Shown here in pieces: positions 49,364 through 62,309 of a DNA stretch of 64,000 bases. Position 1 is the first letter of the stretch. Every line of letters begins with the position of its first letter. This stretch comes from Nemopilema nomurai (taxonomy: Eukaryota > Cnidaria > Scyphozoa > Rhizostomeae > Rhizostomatidae). The notes under the pieces are model-generated. The model was given only the letters and a program-made list of their open reading frames with translations. It did not search any database and was not told the origin of the DNA. The translations under genes were made by a program, and so were the position numbers. The DNA is taken from positions 149,742 through 213,741 of the forward strand of contig ML133379.1 of assembly GCA_003864495.1 (NCBI GenBank), in the 5' to 3' direction.

Positions 49364-52300
49364 ACCAAATAGTTGGATATCTTGTCTTGACAAGCCTTGT
49401 TGGCTGCATCGATCACTCGCATTTTTAATGGCTTTTTTGCTTTCTGCGTAGACCAACCCAACATTAAAATGAGCATACCTATAGCTTAAATGGTTACTGA
49501 TTGTTTCAGCTTAACCATAACTGTGATCTGAAGGTTTCCGTCCAGAAACTCTGAAACATGTGGTGGGTTGGCTTGGTAAAATTTAGAGAAGCTTTTTAAT
49601 ACTGTGGTTCTGTAGTGCATGCAAAATAAGTTTTGAATGCATTAAACTTGAGACTTGGCTTTGAACACCATAAATATTTGATTTCATTGGGAAGTGAAGA
49701 AAGCATTATATTCTAAGATGAAGGCTCAACCTATTTACCAAAATCTGTGTCAGGCTCAACCTCTCTTCTAGTAGATAAAATTAAATTTTTAACACACTTT
49801 CACAAAACCAGCAGTTCTGGACATTGTGTTAGCAATAAAGTGTGTGGAATTCAAATAGAATGGTGACTTAGAAAGTTTTCCATCCAATCTGACAAAAGTG
49901 GATTTTAGGGCCTTTTTGAAGCACTTTCTCACCACAGCCTTTTGATTTGCTTTAAGAGATGTGAATAAAGTTCTCATTCCTATCATTATTGGATCAAATT
50001 TCTAAAAGTTCAGCATGTTTTTGTGGTGTTGTGAAGACAAACAATTTCATAAAACTAAATTCCCTGAAAGCTATCAATTTAGGACTTGATTTTGATATTT
50101 TACTATCATTTTTTAACCAGCATTAAAACAATTTACCATGTGTTGATGTTGAATTGATGTAAAACAAAGTTTAAATTCTACATTCTCAATAAAAAGTAGT
50201 TTTAATTTATTTTCATTCCCAGTGATTAGTAAATTTCATCAAGAGTTGTGAAAGGAGCTTCTTTTGCTATCATTTCATCAAATCAACCAATACTTTCATC
50301 ATATGTCCAGTGATGTAACAGAAAGTTAAAACTGTAGTAATCCAAATAACAAGCAGTGTTATATTTTGGTTTGATAACTTTTTAAGGTTTTCATCAAGAT
50401 TTGCATAGGAAGCTTCTTTTGCTAGAATCATTCCAGAGTCAACAATCAAGCAATTCATTATATTTTGGTGTTGTTTGATGTAAAACAAAGTTAAAATTAT
50501 GTATTCTTATTAGACAATCAGTTTTGAATTGATTTGGATTCCGACTGTTGGATAATTTTCGTAAAGAGTTGTAAACAAAGCTTCTGTTTATATAATTTCA
50601 TAATCATCAATCAAAGTTTTCATCATGTGTTAACAAGTGAAAATACTCCATTTCCATAACAAGCATTGTTTTATTCTTGGGTTTGATAACTTTTTGAGAT
50701 TTGTTCATCAAAATATGTAAAAGAAGCTTGCACCTCTATCAATTTTTGAGGGCGAAGTTAAGCAATTAATTATATGTCCAGTGATGTAAAAGAAAGTTAA
50801 AACGCTGTAGTAATCCCAAATGTCAAGCAGTTTTATAGTTTGGTTTGATACTTTTTGAGGTCTTCATCAAGATTTGCATAGGAAGCTTCTTTTTAGAATC
50901 ATTCCAGAATCAACAACAAGCAATTCACTCATATATTGGTGTTGTTTGATGTAAAACAAATTGAAAATACTTCATTTCCATAAAACAAGCATTGTTTTAT
51001 TCTTGGGTTTTATAACTTTTTTGAGATTGTTCATCAAAAGATGTAAAAGAAGCTTCCTCCTCTATCATTTTTGAGGGAAAAGTTAAGCATTTCATTATAC
51101 GATAGTGTTGTTTGGTGTAAAATAGAGTGAAAACATTGTATTCCAATAAAACAAGCAGTGTTATATTAAACTTATTACCTTTGTTTGATTTTTTACCAAG
51201 TCTTGATTCATCATTCTAGACTCAATAACCTAGCATTTCTTCGTACCTTTATACAGTTTGATGTAAAATTAAGTGAAAACACTGTATTTCCATGAATTAA
51301 GCAAGGTTGTACTTGGGTTTGATAACTTTATCATGGTTCTTTATAAAGGGTTTTAAAGTAAGCTTCTGTTGCAATCATGCCAAAATCAACAATCAAGCAA
51401 TTTGTCATATGATTTTGTTGTTGATTCAAAACAAAGTTAAAATTATGTATTCTTATTAAGCATTTTGATTTGATTTCAATTCCCAGTGTTGGGTGATTTT
51501 CATCAAGAGTTGGAAAGAAAGCTTACTTTGCTATCATTCCAGAATCAATAATCATACAATCTTATGTTGGTGCTATTTGCGGGTAAAATATGAAGAAGTT
51601 TTGATTTGATTTGCTGGTAAAATATGAGGCAGTTTTGATTTGATTTGGATTCCTAGTGTTGGGTTATTTTCATGAAGAGTTGTAAAGGAAGCTTCTTTTC
51701 ATATCATCTCATAATCATCAATCGATGTTTTCATTATATGTTGGTGTTCTTTGATGTAAAACAGAGTAAAAACACCGTTTTTTCATAAAACACGGATGAT
51801 TTTTTTCATAAATCATTCCAGAATCAACAATAAAGCAGGTAATCACATCTTGGTGTAGTTTGATGTAAAACAACATAAAAATGATAAATTCCCATGAAAC
51901 AAGAAGTGTTCTATTTGGGTTTGATATCTTTTAAGATTTTCATCAAGTATTGTAACGAAAGCTTCCTTTGCTGTCATTACACAACCAAAATCAAGCATTT
52001 CATCATGCGATAGTCTCCATTGATGTAAAACAGATTTGATTTTGAGAACAGTTCCGTGGAATTTCAAAAGAAGGGCAGATGCAGCTTTTTGAAATTATGT
52101 GTCTGTTACCATTATAAATAGAAGATCATTAGGGGCTTTCAGAAACCCTTTAATAAGAGAACTCATTAGCGTAGCCAAAAGAATACTACCTATAAAGAAT
52201 ATAATATAATATCAACTTTGACTAATTAGTAAACTGTAAGATGAAGTTTATCTCGAAATCTAAATGATTCAATTTAGCTAATTTTATATTGTGCTTTACT

Positions 52301-52400
52301 ACTTTGGTAGGTTTTGTATATGAAGGCATAGGTGGAAATCTCTAGAGAAATATCGCTGTGTGCAATGGGATAGAGAAACATCGTTTCTGGCGTTCGTGGT
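49364..52400. repeat. H1-H3 spacer with ~160-bp satellite array, unit 3
   Basis: No gene. The array at about 49960-52050 is the shortest of the three complete ones. It ends in the satellite word TTGATGTAAAACAGATTTG fused directly to the H3-proximal spacer, skipping about 550 bp that units 1 and 2 have there. Confidence 0.83.
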
Positions 52401-52416
52401 GGTTTTTAAAAAAACC
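52401..52416 (-). terminator. Histone 3' stem-loop of H3, unit 4
   Basis: Minus strand GGTTTT-TTTA-AAAACC. Confidence 0.9.
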
Positions 52417-52462
52417 GTTTGAAACGAAATCTCATCTGTCAAGATGTGATGGAGTGAGTTGC

Positions 52463-53895
<1,433 letters not shown>

Positions 53896-53961
53896 ATTCA
53901 TGTTGCTGGTCCTTCCTGTCCAGCAATCAAGATTCGTCCAAGTGCGAGCACACAGAAAAAC

Positions 53962-53977
53962 AGCTTTTTTAAAAGCT
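53962..53977 (+). terminator. Histone 3' stem-loop of H4, unit 4
   Basis: AGCTTT-TTTA-AAAGCT, 66 nt after the stop. Confidence 0.9.
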
Positions 53978-56058
53978 ACCAAAAATGCCAAAGTTGCCTG
54001 ATTTGGGCCTCGTAGCTTCACACGATTTCAAATTTTGGTTTCCTGCTTTACGTTCAGTAGCTACATTTCGTCAATTTATACTTCTACCCGTTGGTTCGAT
54101 TGAAACTACCGAATCTGGTCCTGCATATTGCCTTGTTGTACGTTGTGCCAGTAGATTAGTCAAACTTTCCTTCCTTTACAGAAAACAGTAAACAAGCCCG
54201 TTTCTAGTCACATAATGTGTCGGGTCAGTTATTGATAAACTTGATTCTAAATTACTCCATCGTATCGTTGGGGAATTTTTTCCTTGTTTGTATGAGGTTC
54301 AACTGTCTATCGTCGTTCATAGTTGCCATTAGGTAGAAAATAATTCACTTAGCAGACTATATTGAGATGTATATTGGCTTTTCGGGATTGAGTTTGCGAT
54401 ACCAAGACCAACAACTACTTTTTCTACAAATTGCCACGGATTTGTATTCTAGAATTGTATTCCACATCTCAGATTGAAAAAGCCCCTTTTCACCACAGCT
54501 TTTCGATTTGCTTCAAGAGATGTGAATAAAGTTCTCATTCCTATCATTCTAGAACCAAGTTTCTAAAAGGTCGTAATTTTTGTGTGTTGTTGTGAAGACA
54601 AACAATTTCAAAAAACTAAATTCCCTGAAAGTTATCAATCTAGGACTTGATTTGGATATTTTACTATGATTTTATAACCAACGTTAAGACAGTTTACCAC
54701 ATGTTGATATTGAATTGATGTAAAGCAAAGTTGAAATTCTGTATTATCAATAAATAGGTAGTTTTGACTTGATTCTGATTCCTAGTGTTTAGTAATTTTC
54801 ATTAAGAGTTGTAAAGGAAGCTTCTTTTGCTATCATTCCATCAAATCAACCAATACTTTCATCATATGTCCATTGATGTAAAAGAAAGTTAAAACATTGT
54901 AGTGCTACAAAATAACAAGCAGTGTTATATTTTGGTTTGATAACCTTTTTGAGATTGTTCATTAAAACATGCAAAAGAAGCTTCCTCCTACATCATTTTT
55001 GAGGGAAAAGTTAAGCATTTCTTTAATGTAAAACAAAGTGAAAATATTGTATTCCAACGAAACAAGCAGTGTTCTATTAGCACTTGTTTACTTTGTTTGA
55101 CTTTCCATCAAATCTTGTAAAGGAAGCTGCTTTTTTATCATTCTAGTCTCAATAACCAAGCATTTCTTCATATGTTGGTGAAGTTTAATGTAAGATGAAG
55201 TGAAAACACTGTATTTCCATGAAATAAGCAGGGTTATACTTGGGTTTGATAACTTTTTTATGGTTCTTTATAAAGACTTTCAAGTGAGCTTCTTTTGTAA
55301 TCATTAATGCCAATAAAAATAATCAAGCGATTTGTCATATGACTGTGTTATTGATTGCAAACAAAGTTATTATTCTGCATTCTTATTAAGCATTTTGATT
55401 TGATTTGGATTCCTAGTGTTGGGTGATTTTCATCAAGAGTTGTAAAAAAGGCTTACTTTGCTATCTTTCCAGAATCAATAGTCAAGCATTTCATCATATG
55501 TTGGTGTTGTTTGATGTAAAACAAAGTTAGAATTATTTGGGGTAAAAAAAGTGAAAGTACTGCAGAGCTATAAAACAAGCAGTGTTATACTTGAGTTTGA
55601 TAACTTTCTCAAGGTTCTTCATCAAGACATAGAAAAAATGTTTTCTTTTCAATCATTTCAGAATCAATAATCAAGTATTTTGTGATAGAAAAGTGTTTTT
55701 CATGTAAAACAGAATGAAACTGCTGCATTTCCATAAAATAAGCAATGTTACTTTGGGTCTGACAATTTTTTGAAGTTCTTTTTGAAGACATGCAAAGAAA
55801 GATTCTTTTGGTATCATTCCAAGATCAGTAATGAAACAATTCATCATATGAAGCGTTGTTTGGTTTGAAGCAAAGTTAAAGTTGTGTATTCTTATTAAAC
55901 AAGTAGCTTTGATTTGATAAAATAAATAAATCGGCGCAGTTATGAAGGAAAACTTTGTAAACCAGTAACTAGAAATTAGGACAAAGCTTTTATCAGTAAG
56001 AGTAAGTAAGAATGTCGTGTGTGTCACAAGATGGTAAACCAATTTTAGCATCTTTGGT
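53978..56058. repeat. H4-H2A spacer with ~160-bp repeats, unit 4
   Basis: No gene. About 54147-54167 is the uninterrupted equivalent of the site where the 11.7-kb block sits in unit 3. Satellite at about 54540-55920, longer than in units 1 and 2. Confidence 0.8.
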
Positions 56059-56074
56059 GGTTTTTAAAAAAACC
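56059..56074 (-). terminator. Histone 3' stem-loop of H2A, unit 4
   Basis: Minus strand GGTTTT-TTTA-AAAACC followed by ACCAAAG. Confidence 0.9.
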
Positions 56075-56118
56075 GTTTTTCAATGCAAAGATAACCAGAG
56101 ATGGCCAACCGAAGCGAA

Positions 56119-56502
56119 TTATGACTTGGCGGCCTTCGTCTCAGTCTTTTTTGGAAGAAGCACTGCCTGAATGTTGGGCAAGACACCACCCTGTGCAATG
56201 GTGACTCCACTCAGCAACTTGTTCAACTCCTCGTCGTTCCTGATGGCGAGCTGCAAGTGACGAGGGATGATTCTTGACTTCTTGTTGTCTCTTGCTGCAT
56301 TGCCAGCCAACTCCAAGATTTCTGCAGACAGATACTCGAGAACGGCTGCCAAATAGACGGGAGCCCCAGAGCCAACTCGCTCGGCATAGTTGCCCTTCCT
56401 CAACAATCGGTGGATACGTCCGACTGGAAACTGTAATCCAGCTCTGGATGTCCTAGATCTCGCCTTAGCCTTGGCTTTTCCACCTTTTCCACGTCCAGAC
56501 AT
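56119..56502 (-). CDS. H2A: Histone H2A (canonical), unit 4
   Basis: 127 codons, protein identical to units 1 and 3, with a few silent changes at the 3' end of the gene (TTTTTTGG against TCTTTGG on the plus strand; GACTTGG against GATTTGG). Confidence 0.98.
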   Translation of the reverse strand: MSGRGKGGKAKAKARSRTSRAGLQFPVGRIHRLLRKGNYAERVGSGAPVYLAAVLEYLSAEILELAGNAARDNKKSRIIPRHLQLAIRNDEELNKLLSGVTIAQGGVLPNIQAVLLPKKTETKAAKS

Positions 56503-56839
56503 GATTGCTTCAATAACAGATTTTCTTCAACGAGTTGACTTGACTGCGAAAGTGCAAGGGAACGATTGCTAGTAGTACCCGCCAAAAGCAACATTTCAAA
56601 GCGGCATTCATTCGAAACGCGCCAATCGTCGCCTGCTCGAGTCGGCCATTTCGACGAACCAGGCGAAGACAGCCAATCGGCTGCGACCCTGGTCGGTCAC
56701 GCGGTCTTCGGGCTCATTCTCGATGGCAAGGCGAGCTGGACTCAAATAAAGCAAGCGTGCCTTGGCGCCAAACCATCAAACCGAACTTGCTTGTCTCGAA
56801 TCGAGAGTTGAGTGAATTTTTAAGAGAAAAGTCGCAAAC
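56503..56839. promoter_or_regulatory. Bidirectional H2A/H2B promoter, unit 4
   Basis: CCAAT 56622-56626 and 56673-56677, GGCGCC 56764-56769. Carries the intact AGTAGTACCCGCC site at about 56570. Confidence 0.77.
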
Positions 56840-57247
56840 ATGTCTGACGCCCCAGCTAAAGGAGGAAAACAGGCCCCAAAGGTCGCCAAGAAGGGAGAGA
56901 AGAAAGCAGGAGTAGGTAAAAAGGGTGGCAAGGCCGGCTCAGGAGAAAAGAAAAGGACGAAGAAGCGCAAGGAAAGCTACTCTATCTACATCTACAAGGT
57001 GCTCAAACAAGTCCACCCTGACACGGGAATTTCCAGCAAGGCCATGAGCATCATGAACTCGTTTGTCAACGACATTTTCGAGAGGATCGCTCAAGAAGCC
57101 TCGCGACTTGCCCACTACAACAAGAAGGCGACGATCACTTCGAGGGAAATCCAGACATCTGTCCGACTTCTCCTTCCCGGTGAACTTGCCAAGCATGCTG
57201 TCAGCGAGGGCACCAAGGCCGTCACCAAGTACACGTCCAGCAAGTAA
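56840..57247 (+). CDS. H2B: Histone H2B, unit 4
   Basis: 135 codons, protein identical to units 1 and 3; silent differences only. Confidence 0.98.
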   Translation: MSDAPAKGGKQAPKVAKKGEKKAGVGKKGGKAGSGEKKRTKKRKESYSIYIYKVLKQVHPDTGISSKAMSIMNSFVNDIFERIAQEASRLAHYNKKATITSREIQTSVRLLLPGELAKHAVSEGTKAVTKYTSSK

Positions 57248-57309
57248 ACTACCTGACCTGCCCTGGAGAGTTTGGTTTATTCTGCTCTCAAACGGTCGAC
57301 ATAAAAAAC

Positions 57310-57325
57310 AGCTTTTTTAAAAGCT
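57310..57325 (+). terminator. Histone 3' stem-loop of H2B, unit 4
   Basis: AGCTTT-TTTA-AAAGCT followed by ACCAAA. Confidence 0.9.
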
Positions 57326-57770
57326 ACCAAATTCGCCAATTTTTTCCTCAACCTCAAACACACACGACCAATTGATTACAATTTTATTTTTTCAACATTT
57401 TGTTTTAACTTGAGCGAGTGAGAGTGCCATAGCCCAATTTTGTTATCAAAAACACTATCGAAACCCTCAGAATGAAAGCCATTTAGTGAGAAACTATAGA
57501 CCTATGTTATTGAGGAGTGCTGCCCTCATGTAAGGGACTGATTTTAAATTTGGTATCTTAAGGATCGTTATTTGATTATTCCAAATATACATCAAGCATG
57601 AACTCTTTTATACCGAACCCTGATTGTTCTGCCAACCCTCAATATTCTCAAATTTTTTTAACCTAACCTAATATTTTTCTTAAATCATTCCTGCCCAACA
57701 CAAAAACTCTTGATAAGAAATTCACGAAGAAGCATACCAAATTTGTAAACCTGAAATAGTATCCATAATA

Positions 57771-57906
57771 CAGGGCCTCCGAAAAAGGGGGTGCCACGGC
57801 CCCCGCACTTTTTTGTAAAACAATAGAGCTTTTCTAAATATCTTTTGCCATGATTGTTAAAATCTTCATTGGCCCCTCCACTTTCCAACCTGCGTCGGAG
57901 CCCCTG
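57771..57906. mobile_element. MITE (CAGGG..CTCCGA ends), unit 4
   Basis: Same site as 8834-8968 and 22400-22535. The 68-bp sequence just before it is single here, not doubled. Confidence 0.8.
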
Positions 57907-58281
57907 TAATACATGAAACCTTTCAGCCCTTTTCCTTGATAAATGCACTTTTGATGAAAAGCAAATTTCACTGTTTTTAGAAAAACTAGTTTCTACTTTG
58001 TGGAGGCAATCGGTATCTGCGTGATGGTTATTTCACTTGCAATTTTAGTTCATTTGATCACCCAAAAAGATATTTTATACTTACAAAGAACACACAAAAC
58101 TAAGCTAAACGAACAAACATGATAGGTAATTTTGGATAACCACCTTCATTTATCCCATCAAATCAAAAGTACAACTTATTTAGAAATTGGGATAGTCCCA
58201 CACAATTACAAGGCCAACATGATTGAATATGATACATGATACAAAGCCGTGTGCATAAAATCAAATTCAGTTTATTTTGTC

Positions 58282-59415
58282 CAGGGGCGTAAATATTGGG
58301 AGTGGGGGGGGGGGTCACACCCAACATTATGTCGGGCAAACGACAGACAAGATGTTCGCAAATCCGTAACTGTCGGGTAAAATCTTTCAGTCTACCAAAA
58401 TCTTTCAAATACTGTTAAACTTTGAGTCCTTCTTCGTCAATATTTCGAGTAAATCACTATTTGGAGTGACTCCGCCAGCCTAAACGCCTATTAGCTAACC
58501 ACTCTTGAAAACTGGCGTCGGTTCTTTGCGACCCAGTAATACATTTTTCAACATGATTTTTTCTGAATGAGTCCAGCACCAGCATCATTGGCCTAGCCAT
58601 CCTGGATGCCGCAACAATTTTACCAGTGTCTGGACGACGAAACCCAAATGGCTCATTTTCGAAGGAACTTTGATAAAATCATCTGCTGTAAGTAGTCGCT
58701 CATCCTCATTGCCATTCCAATATTTTACGAAAAAAAGTTAACACGACTGAACTGCAGCTTTTCTACTCGTAAATTGATCTAATAATACCCGTTTTCTCTT
58801 TTACAAGAAACCTAGATTGGGTCCTATTACTAAAAGTTTCTTAATTTTTCACTAGTTTCTAGTACTAAAAGTTTCTTATTTTTAGATAAACATCAAATTT
58901 TGCTCCTTCCCTTGTATATTAATTGTATTAAAGTTTATGACCCAACAGTAAGATTTGATATTGTATCTTTTGTTCATTATTCTTATGGAAACAGGGGTAT
59001 TTTTATCGAGACACCCGGTACAGTGTGCTTTGATTCTTTTATTATTTTCGTATTGTTACCGAGACACCCGGTACTTATTATTTTCCTGCTCAGAAAGTCA
59101 GCTTTATTTTTTGGAGTTTCTTAAAAGTATTGATTTAGTTCTAAAAGTTTCTTAAAATTTCGGGGCCTTAGTACTAGTCTTCCTATAAACCGATTTCTTA
59201 TCATAAAAGAAACGTGTAAACACTAATTGACATATGAAGAGCAATTGACTTGTAGTTCAAAGGTTAATACAAAAACTAAACAAAAATACGTAAAAATATC
59301 AGAAAATTACAAATGCAACAAATTTCATAGCGGTTTTAAAACATAGATAGAACACTGCGAAGGCGTCTCCCATAACAGATCTCATGACATTTTAGTCAGG
59401 CAGTGGTGAAAATGT
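58282..59415. mobile_element. hAT-like 1.1-kb element, right end lost, unit 4
   Basis: The left end CAGGGGCGTAAATATTGGG is at the same target as in units 1 and 2. About 120 bp at 58617-58735 are present only here, replacing the left arm of the hairpin. The right terminal repeat is missing: at about 59415-59425 the sequence passes straight into copy-2 spacer (CCAAACATACATTAAACATA), so the rest of copy 1 is deleted too. Confidence 0.75.
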
Positions 59416-59424
59416 CGGGCAAAA

Positions 59425-60600
59425 TATTCCAAACATACATTAAACATAAACTCATTTTAAGAATACCTAAGTTTTGCCAAGCCTCAATATTCTTTACATT
59501 TTTTAGCCTAGCCTAATATTATTCTTAAATCATTCTTGCCCAACACAAATACGTGAAAATAATTTCATCAAGAAGCATAGAGATTTATTAGTCTTTCATT
59601 TTTCATCATAATTCAAGAAAGCTTTCAGCCGCTTTCCATGATTAATGCTCTTTCACCTGCTGTTTTGAAGAAAACTAGTTTCTAATTTCTGTATCCGTTT
59701 GATTGTTATTTTATCCGTTGGATGGTTATTTCACTCAGTTTCAGTTTTATTTTAAAAATACCACTGGATGCATATATTTGTTGAAGATCAGAAACAATCC
59801 AGGCTTAAAAGTATAATTAATTTAAGAGAAAGTTAACTAATATAAACATAATAGAAAAAATCAAAAGTAGAGGAGAAACAAGCTAGTACTGTTTCACTTG
59901 CAGTGTTAGTTCATTTGTTCACCCAACAAGATTTTCAATGCTTCCATAGAACACACAAAACTAAACTAAACGAAGGAACTTGACATGTAATTCTGGATAA
60001 CCATTTTCATGTATCCAATCAAATCAAAATTACATTTTATTTAGAAAATGGAATAGTCCCACACAATTACAAGGCCAACATGATTGAATATATACAACGC
60101 CGTGTGCATCAAATCGAAATCAATTTATTTTGTCTCCTTTCAACATCAAGAAAAGTCACCCTTTCCCTTCAGCCTTTCACATTCGCGGGTAACATCTCTC
60201 ACCTTCATTTACAGGTGAAAAATGTAAAGATGTTATCAGTTTAAAATGCCAATGTTCACTGTTCAAAATGAGTGTGGACTTCCAAATTTCAATTTTATGA
60301 ATTTCAAATTTTCAAGTAATTATGCATTACGATCTATTCCTTGTGCAAATCGTCGAGTTTTGCCTTTTCGAACTTTGTAATGACAGATCATAACTGCCAT
60401 CTAGAGTTGTGCTTCCTGAATCCGAATTTCAACTTAATTTTTCGCGATCCAAGAGCTTACGAAAGGCTTGCACAGTCTGTCCAGCAAGCCACTGTTTTAG
60501 AGTCTCCAAAACACCCATCCATCATCATTTTCGAAGTATGCCGAGGGAGGAAACAAATCTAGTTTAACGTGGAACGTAAGCATTTCTCGACAACGCAAAA
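59425..60600. repeat. Copy 2 of the H2B-H1 spacer duplication, unit 4
   Basis: Parallels 10950-12135; no gene. Shares GAATAGTCCCACACAATTAC and the segment ending TTTAACGTGGAACGTAAGC. Confidence 0.78.
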
Positions 60601-60876
60601 CGATGTGGAGAATTGCGCTCAAAGGCATTACCTCTACCCCTCAAAAAGCATCTTTATGAAGAAATTAATACATAGAGAGTTTTATTTCGATACTTTGAAT
60701 AATCTTTTTGCGTTATTTAAATAACTATGTGCCAATTAAAGTAGGCAAAGAAGCACAACATCGACGGCCATTTTGGCCTGAGCAGTCTGCGGTCACGTGT
60801 ACTTTTGGCGCCTAGATGCAAAATGATTTTGAATCGTTGACCGAAAGTGAAGGAGGGCATCCAGTTTTGTGTCGCA
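60601..60876 (+). promoter_or_regulatory. H1 promoter, unit 4, displaced by a transposon
   Basis: CCAAT 60732-60736, CACGTG 60794-60799, GGCGCC 60807-60812. The last motif is now about 795 bp from the H1 ATG instead of 127 bp, because of the element at 60885-61543. Confidence 0.72.
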
Positions 60877-60884
60877 GTTGCGAA

Positions 60885-61543
60885 CATAGGCGCCGACTAC
60901 GTGGGGGCTCGGGGGCTCGAGCCCCCCCTGGGAATTGCTATGGGGGGGCTCAGCCCCCCTGGGAATTTCGTTTGAAATCCACCACTGGTCTGTAAATTCA
61001 GCGCAGAACAGCTGAAGGAAGGTACCTGTATATTCTAAGTCTCAAAAATGTGAAATTTATCTAAATAAATCCCTTGTAAAAAATTTAATCAAAACTTTCT
61101 GTCTCCTACGTCATTTGTTGATATTTTAACTTGTCTAATGCGGAAATCGAACGGTGTCTTAATGGTCAAACTGATCAAAGGCAGGAAACCATAACCAATA
61201 ATTTACACACAAAATTACATCCATACTTTGGATGAAAACTCGAATTTAATAGCTCTCACTGAGCATTTGATGGTACCTGATTTTCAAGATGGACAAATTT
61301 GTTGTGAGACGGACAATAACAAAATGGACAGATGGACAATAAAAAACATGTTTATTCTATCGAAGAAACACTAATCAAAGAATTAAACTTATGACACTGT
61401 AGACCATGATGTTATATCTGCTTTATTTAAATGTTTTATTTTGTTATTATACGTACTACATGTGTTGTATTACGTTATTAAAGCGACAGGGAATTTCTCT
61501 AATTTTGAGCCCCCCCTGGGAGAAGTAAAAGTCGGCGCCTATG
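60885..61543. mobile_element. 659-bp non-autonomous DNA transposon in the unit-4 H1 leader
   Basis: The inverted ends CATAGGCGCCGACT and AGTCGGCGCCTATG are perfect over 14 bp. Perfect 8-bp duplications GTTGCGAA flank it at 60877-60884 and 61544-61551, and units 1-3 have GTTGCGAA once (12424-12431 in unit 1). The 8-bp duplication points to a hAT-type transposase acting in trans. G-rich/C-rich repeats (GGGGGCTC, GAGCCCCCCCTGGGA) lie inside both ends. No coding capacity. Confidence 0.95.
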
Positions 61544-61606
61544 GTTGCGAAGAACTTTACGTTAGATTGTCGAACCATTTGCTCATTTCCAAAAAAAGCC
61601 ATCGTT

Positions 61607-62238
61607 ATGGATTCATCTGCGGCGTCACCTAAGAAAACCAAAAAGGCAGCAGCACCCAAGAAGCCGGCTGCTCATCCTGCATACAAGGACATGATCGCGG
61701 AGGCAATCAGAAGCCTGAAGGAAAGAAACGGCTCGTCGAGGCAGAAAATAGCCAAGTATTTGCAGGCTAATTACAAAGGCCTTGGTGATGAGAGCGCTTT
61801 GAAGAGAAACCTGAAGGCTTCCTTGAAGAAACTTGTCGCATCGGGCTCACTCGTGCAGACGAAGGGGGTGGGAGCTTCGGGGTCGTTCAAGCTACCTGTC
61901 GCCGCGAAGAAAGCAGCAGCAGAAAAGAAGCCGGTCGCAGCAAAGAAAGCTGTGAAAAAGCCAGCAGCACTGGCTAAGAAGAGTACGCAGGCTAAAAAGG
62001 CAAGTCCCAGCTCAGTGAAGAAGAGTCCCGCGAAAAAGAAGGCAACGACAGCGAAGAAAGCAACTGGTGCTAGCAAGTCCCCAAGAAGCCCAAAGCTAAA
62101 GTAGCCAAGAAACCAAAGGCTGCTGCAAGCAAGAAGGCTTCGGCGGCTGGAAAGAGCAAACCGAAAAAGGCTGCAGCTAAGAAGACGGCAAAGTCACCTG
62201 CTGCAAAGAAATCCAAGGCCAGCAAGTCGAAGAACTGA
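61607..62238 (+). pseudogene. H1: Linker histone H1 with frameshift and missense changes, unit 4
   Basis: The GH1 domain is intact and identical to the other units. The C-tail has AQAKKS changed to ALAKKS and ASTSS to ASPSS. Then one C is lost from CCCCC at about 62079-62082, so the frame reads SPRSPKLK and stops at 62104, removing the last 45 or so residues. Beyond the break, ASVAG would be ASAAG. Combined with the transposon 56 bp upstream of the ATG, this copy looks like a real pseudogene in decay. The truncated product would still hold GH1 and over half the tail. Confidence 0.88.
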
Positions 62239-62293
62239 GGGCTCAGTTCTCCAGACATGTTCGTCTTAGTGCGCCATCCTGTCCATGCAAAAC

Positions 62294-62309
62294 AGCTTTT
62301 TTAAAAGCT
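62294..62309 (+). terminator. Histone 3' stem-loop of H1, unit 4
   Basis: AGCTTT-TTTA-AAAGCT, still perfect. Confidence 0.9.
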
